Part shown: piece by piece, positions 4,786-6,110 of the stretch
Numbering within the stretch: the first letter of the stretch is position 1
Layout: the number at the start of each line of letters is the position of its first letter
Assembly: GCA_020442225.1 (NCBI GenBank)
Contig: JAGRKR010000253.1
Coordinates: 1-6,110 of the forward strand
Length of the DNA stretch: 6,110 nt
Reading direction: 5' to 3'
DNA from: Hyphomicrobiaceae bacterium
GTDB lineage: Bacteria > Pseudomonadota > Alphaproteobacteria > Rhizobiales > Hyphomicrobiaceae
The notes under the pieces: generated by a model
What the model was told of the DNA's origin: nothing
The model's database searches: none
What the model saw: only the letters and a program-made list of their open reading frames with translations
Made by a program: the position numbers and the translations under genes

Positions 4786-5873
4786 CCGCGCACCTCACCG
4801 GTCGCCGCGGCGACGATCACGTCGCGAATATCCGTCGGGGTCAACGTGACCATGCCAATCTCGGCGGCGGCAAGAAAGCGCTCGACCGCGGCGCCCACCT
4901 CGCCGACCGGCACGCCCCTGAGCGCCGCCTCGAGATCGTAGACGATACGCGGCGGGGTCACGAAGAAATCGCCGGTGAGCAGCGCTTCACGCACGCGGCG
5001 CGCCCCGCCCTCGCCTTCGAGCCGCAGGTAGCAGGTCATGGTGCCGCCCGGCCCGCTCGCACTCGCCTCCAGCACGTCGCCGCCACCGGGCTCGTCGATC
5101 TCGGCGACGAACGAGTCGAGGCCGATCTCCTCGTCGTGAAGCTGGTCGGCCAGCGCCTGCTCAACCGCCGTCAGCTGACCGGGCCGCGGCACGATGCCGA
5201 GCCGGGAGGCCAGCCCCGAGAGCACAGCCTGGGAGACGGCGTTTACGTCGGGCGCGGCGCCGCCGAGAAGCTCCTTGAGCGTCACCACGCGCTGCCCGGC
5301 ATCGTCGAGCGCGCGCTTGCGCAGCTTGGCCTCCGGCACGTTGAGCGCCGCCACCATGCGCGCCGGGTCCATGTCGATCAGCACCGTGCCCTGGTAGATG
5401 AGCGTGTCGCCGTCGAAGAAGCCACCCGTGCCGCAGAGCTTGCGCCCGCCGACCTCGATGTCGTTGCGTGGCCGGAAGCGCGCCTCGATCCCGAACCCCT
5501 CGGACAGGCCCGCAGCCACCGCCTCACAGATCGCACGCGTATAGTCCGCCAGCGAGCCGAGCGACAGGCGCGCGCGGGAGAGCACCAGCTCCCAGCCGAG
5601 CTGCCCCTCGTCGAGATAGATGGCGCCGCCGCCGGTGATCCGGCGAACGAGCCCGATGCCGTTGGCGGCGCAATAATCGCGTTTGACCTCGCGGCCCAGC
5701 GCCTGATGGCGGCCGATCAGCACGGTCGGGGGAAAGCGCAGGAAGCGCACGGTGTCCGGCACCTGACCGGCCGCGTGCAGCTCGACCATCGCCTGATCCA
5801 GCGCGATCTGCCGCCGGCCGTCACGCACGCCGGTATCGATCACTCGAAAGTCGCGCTTCTCCACGCTTCGCAC
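4782..5873 (-). CDS. slpl(AB): Lipoate:protein ligase of the sLpl(AB) type (two-domain LplA plus accessory domain)
   Basis: The 363-aa product carries the biotin/lipoate ligase catalytic domain: FPPTVLIGRHQ at 47-57, RRITGGGAIYLD at 77-88 (the RRxTGGGxVxHD signature), and NDIEVGGRKLCGTGG at 137-151 with catalytic Lys145. A GTVLIDMD strand follows. A linker leads to a C-terminal LplB-like accessory domain of about residues 255-355, with the typical LTGDFF at 299-304. It should adenylate lipoate or octanoate and attach it to a lysine of the lipoate-binding protein that serves the sHdr complex. The start is GTG: GTG5873 has GGGAG 5 nt upstream, but GTG5864 (three codons later) has GGGAG at 8 nt, the spacing seen in three neighbouring genes, so either is possible. 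It lies 32 bp after thrS without a terminator and overlaps the next gene by 4 bp. A general LplA role is the alternative; the sHdr neighbourhood favours the dedicated form. Confidence 0.9.
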   Translation of the reverse strand: MRSVEKRDFRVIDTGVRDGRRQIALDQAMVELHAAGQVPDTVRFLRFPPTVLIGRHQALGREVKRDYCAANGIGLVRRITGGGAIYLDEGQLGWELVLSRARLSLGSLADYTRAICEAVAAGLSEGFGIEARFRPRNDIEVGGRKLCGTGGFFDGDTLIYQGTVLIDMDPARMVAALNVPEAKLRKRALDDAGQRVVTLKELLGGAAPDVNAVSQAVLSGLASRLGIVPRPGQLTAVEQALADQLHDEEIGLDSFVAEIDEPGGGDVLEASASGPGGTMTCYLRLEGEGGARRVREALLTGDFFVTPPRIVYDLEAALRGVPVGEVGAAVERFLAAAEIGMVTLTPTDIRDVIVAAATGEVRG

Positions 5874-5905
5874 TCCCGCTCCCGAGCCTCGCCGGCGACG
5901 CCCTC

Positions 5906-6110
5906 TCAGGCCGCCGCGGCACTCGCGCGCCGGCGCGCCAGATCGGGCGGCAGGGCCTCTCCGGCCAGCCGCGCCACGATCTCCGCGAGGGACGCGACCT
6001 CCTGCTTCTGGCTGCCGAGGCGGCGCACAGACACCGTCTTCTCCTCCGCCTCCCTCTTGCCGACCACGAGCATCACCGGAACCTTCGCGAGCGAGTGCTC
6101 GCGGACCTTG
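5906..6110 (-). CDS. thrS: Threonine--tRNA ligase, C-terminal end (runs off right edge)
   Basis: Only the last 67 codons are present. The translation [20 protein letters not shown], followed by [13 protein letters not shown], matches the C-terminal anticodon-binding domain of ThrRS; Escherichia coli has [20 protein letters not shown] at the same place. The tail [14 protein letters not shown] is typical of alphaproteobacterial variation. The enzyme charges tRNA-Thr in the cytoplasm and is a housekeeping gene, so it probably marks the chromosomal border of the sulfur-oxidation block. The gap to the lipoate ligase holds only a small CGCCGGCG palindrome without a T-run, so read-through into the ligase is possible. 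Confidence 0.93.
   Translation of the reverse strand, partial: KVREHSLAKVPVMLVVGKREAEEKTVSVRRLGSQKQEVASLAEIVARLAGEALPPDLARRRASAAAA

Noticed and set aside
4063..4941. A 292-codon plus-strand open frame opposite the amidotransferase-like gene and ligase
   Set aside because: It overlaps the end of the beta-barrel gene in another frame and is antisense to two recognised genes; no domain is visible.
5874..5905. Terminator after thrS
   Set aside because: Only a CGCCGGCG palindrome without a loop or a T-run on the transcript strand is present.

Overview
The window is high-GC, densely coding DNA that reads like an alphaproteobacterium, probably of the Hyphomicrobium-like Hyphomicrobiales. This placement rests on protein character and gene order only. 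The core content is part of a sulfur-oxidation locus of the sHdr type (sulfur-oxidizing heterodisulfide reductase-like), with lipoate-attachment genes close by.

Layout from right to left, following transcription of the minus strand. The right edge carries the last 67 codons of thrS (5906-6110). After 32 bp comes a two-domain lipoate:protein ligase of the sLpl(AB) type (4782-5873). It overlaps by 4 bp a class I glutamine-amidotransferase-like gene (4087-4785) whose nucleophile cysteine is replaced by glycine. A plus-strand gene for a secreted, probably outer-membrane beta-barrel protein (3318-4082) converges on it. A 265-bp divergent control region (3053-3317) follows. Then a minus-strand operon runs off the left edge: dsrE-like (2675-3052), hdrC1 (1898-2653), hdrB1 (455-1846) and the start of hdrA (1-359). 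The rest of the sHdr set (hdrC2, hdrB2, lipoate-binding protein) and the lipS/lipT genes are not in this window.

How they work together: in sHdr organisms, DsrE/TusA-type carriers pass sulfane sulfur to the cytoplasmic sHdr complex. That complex (FAD-containing HdrA, Fe-S HdrC, CCG-domain HdrB) is thought to oxidise it to sulfite, with a dedicated lipoate-binding protein as partner. The sLpl ligase attaches lipoate or its precursor to that partner. The ligase and the amidotransferase-like gene therefore fit as maturation genes for the same pathway.

The most notable non-coding signal is an AT-rich perfect inverted repeat, TATATTC-N8-GAATATA (3181-3202), in the divergent region. It contains ATTC-N8-GAAT, the operator form I recall for sulfane-sulfur-sensing ArsR-family repressors (SqrR/SoxR/sHdrR type). 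Its right arm overlaps -10 elements facing both ways, so one site could control both the sHdr operon and the beta-barrel gene. Other points of interest are the pseudoenzyme-like amidotransferase, incomplete cysteine motifs in HdrB1, a possible upstream start for hdrA, and a 14-bp palindrome that holds the stop codons of the two convergent genes.
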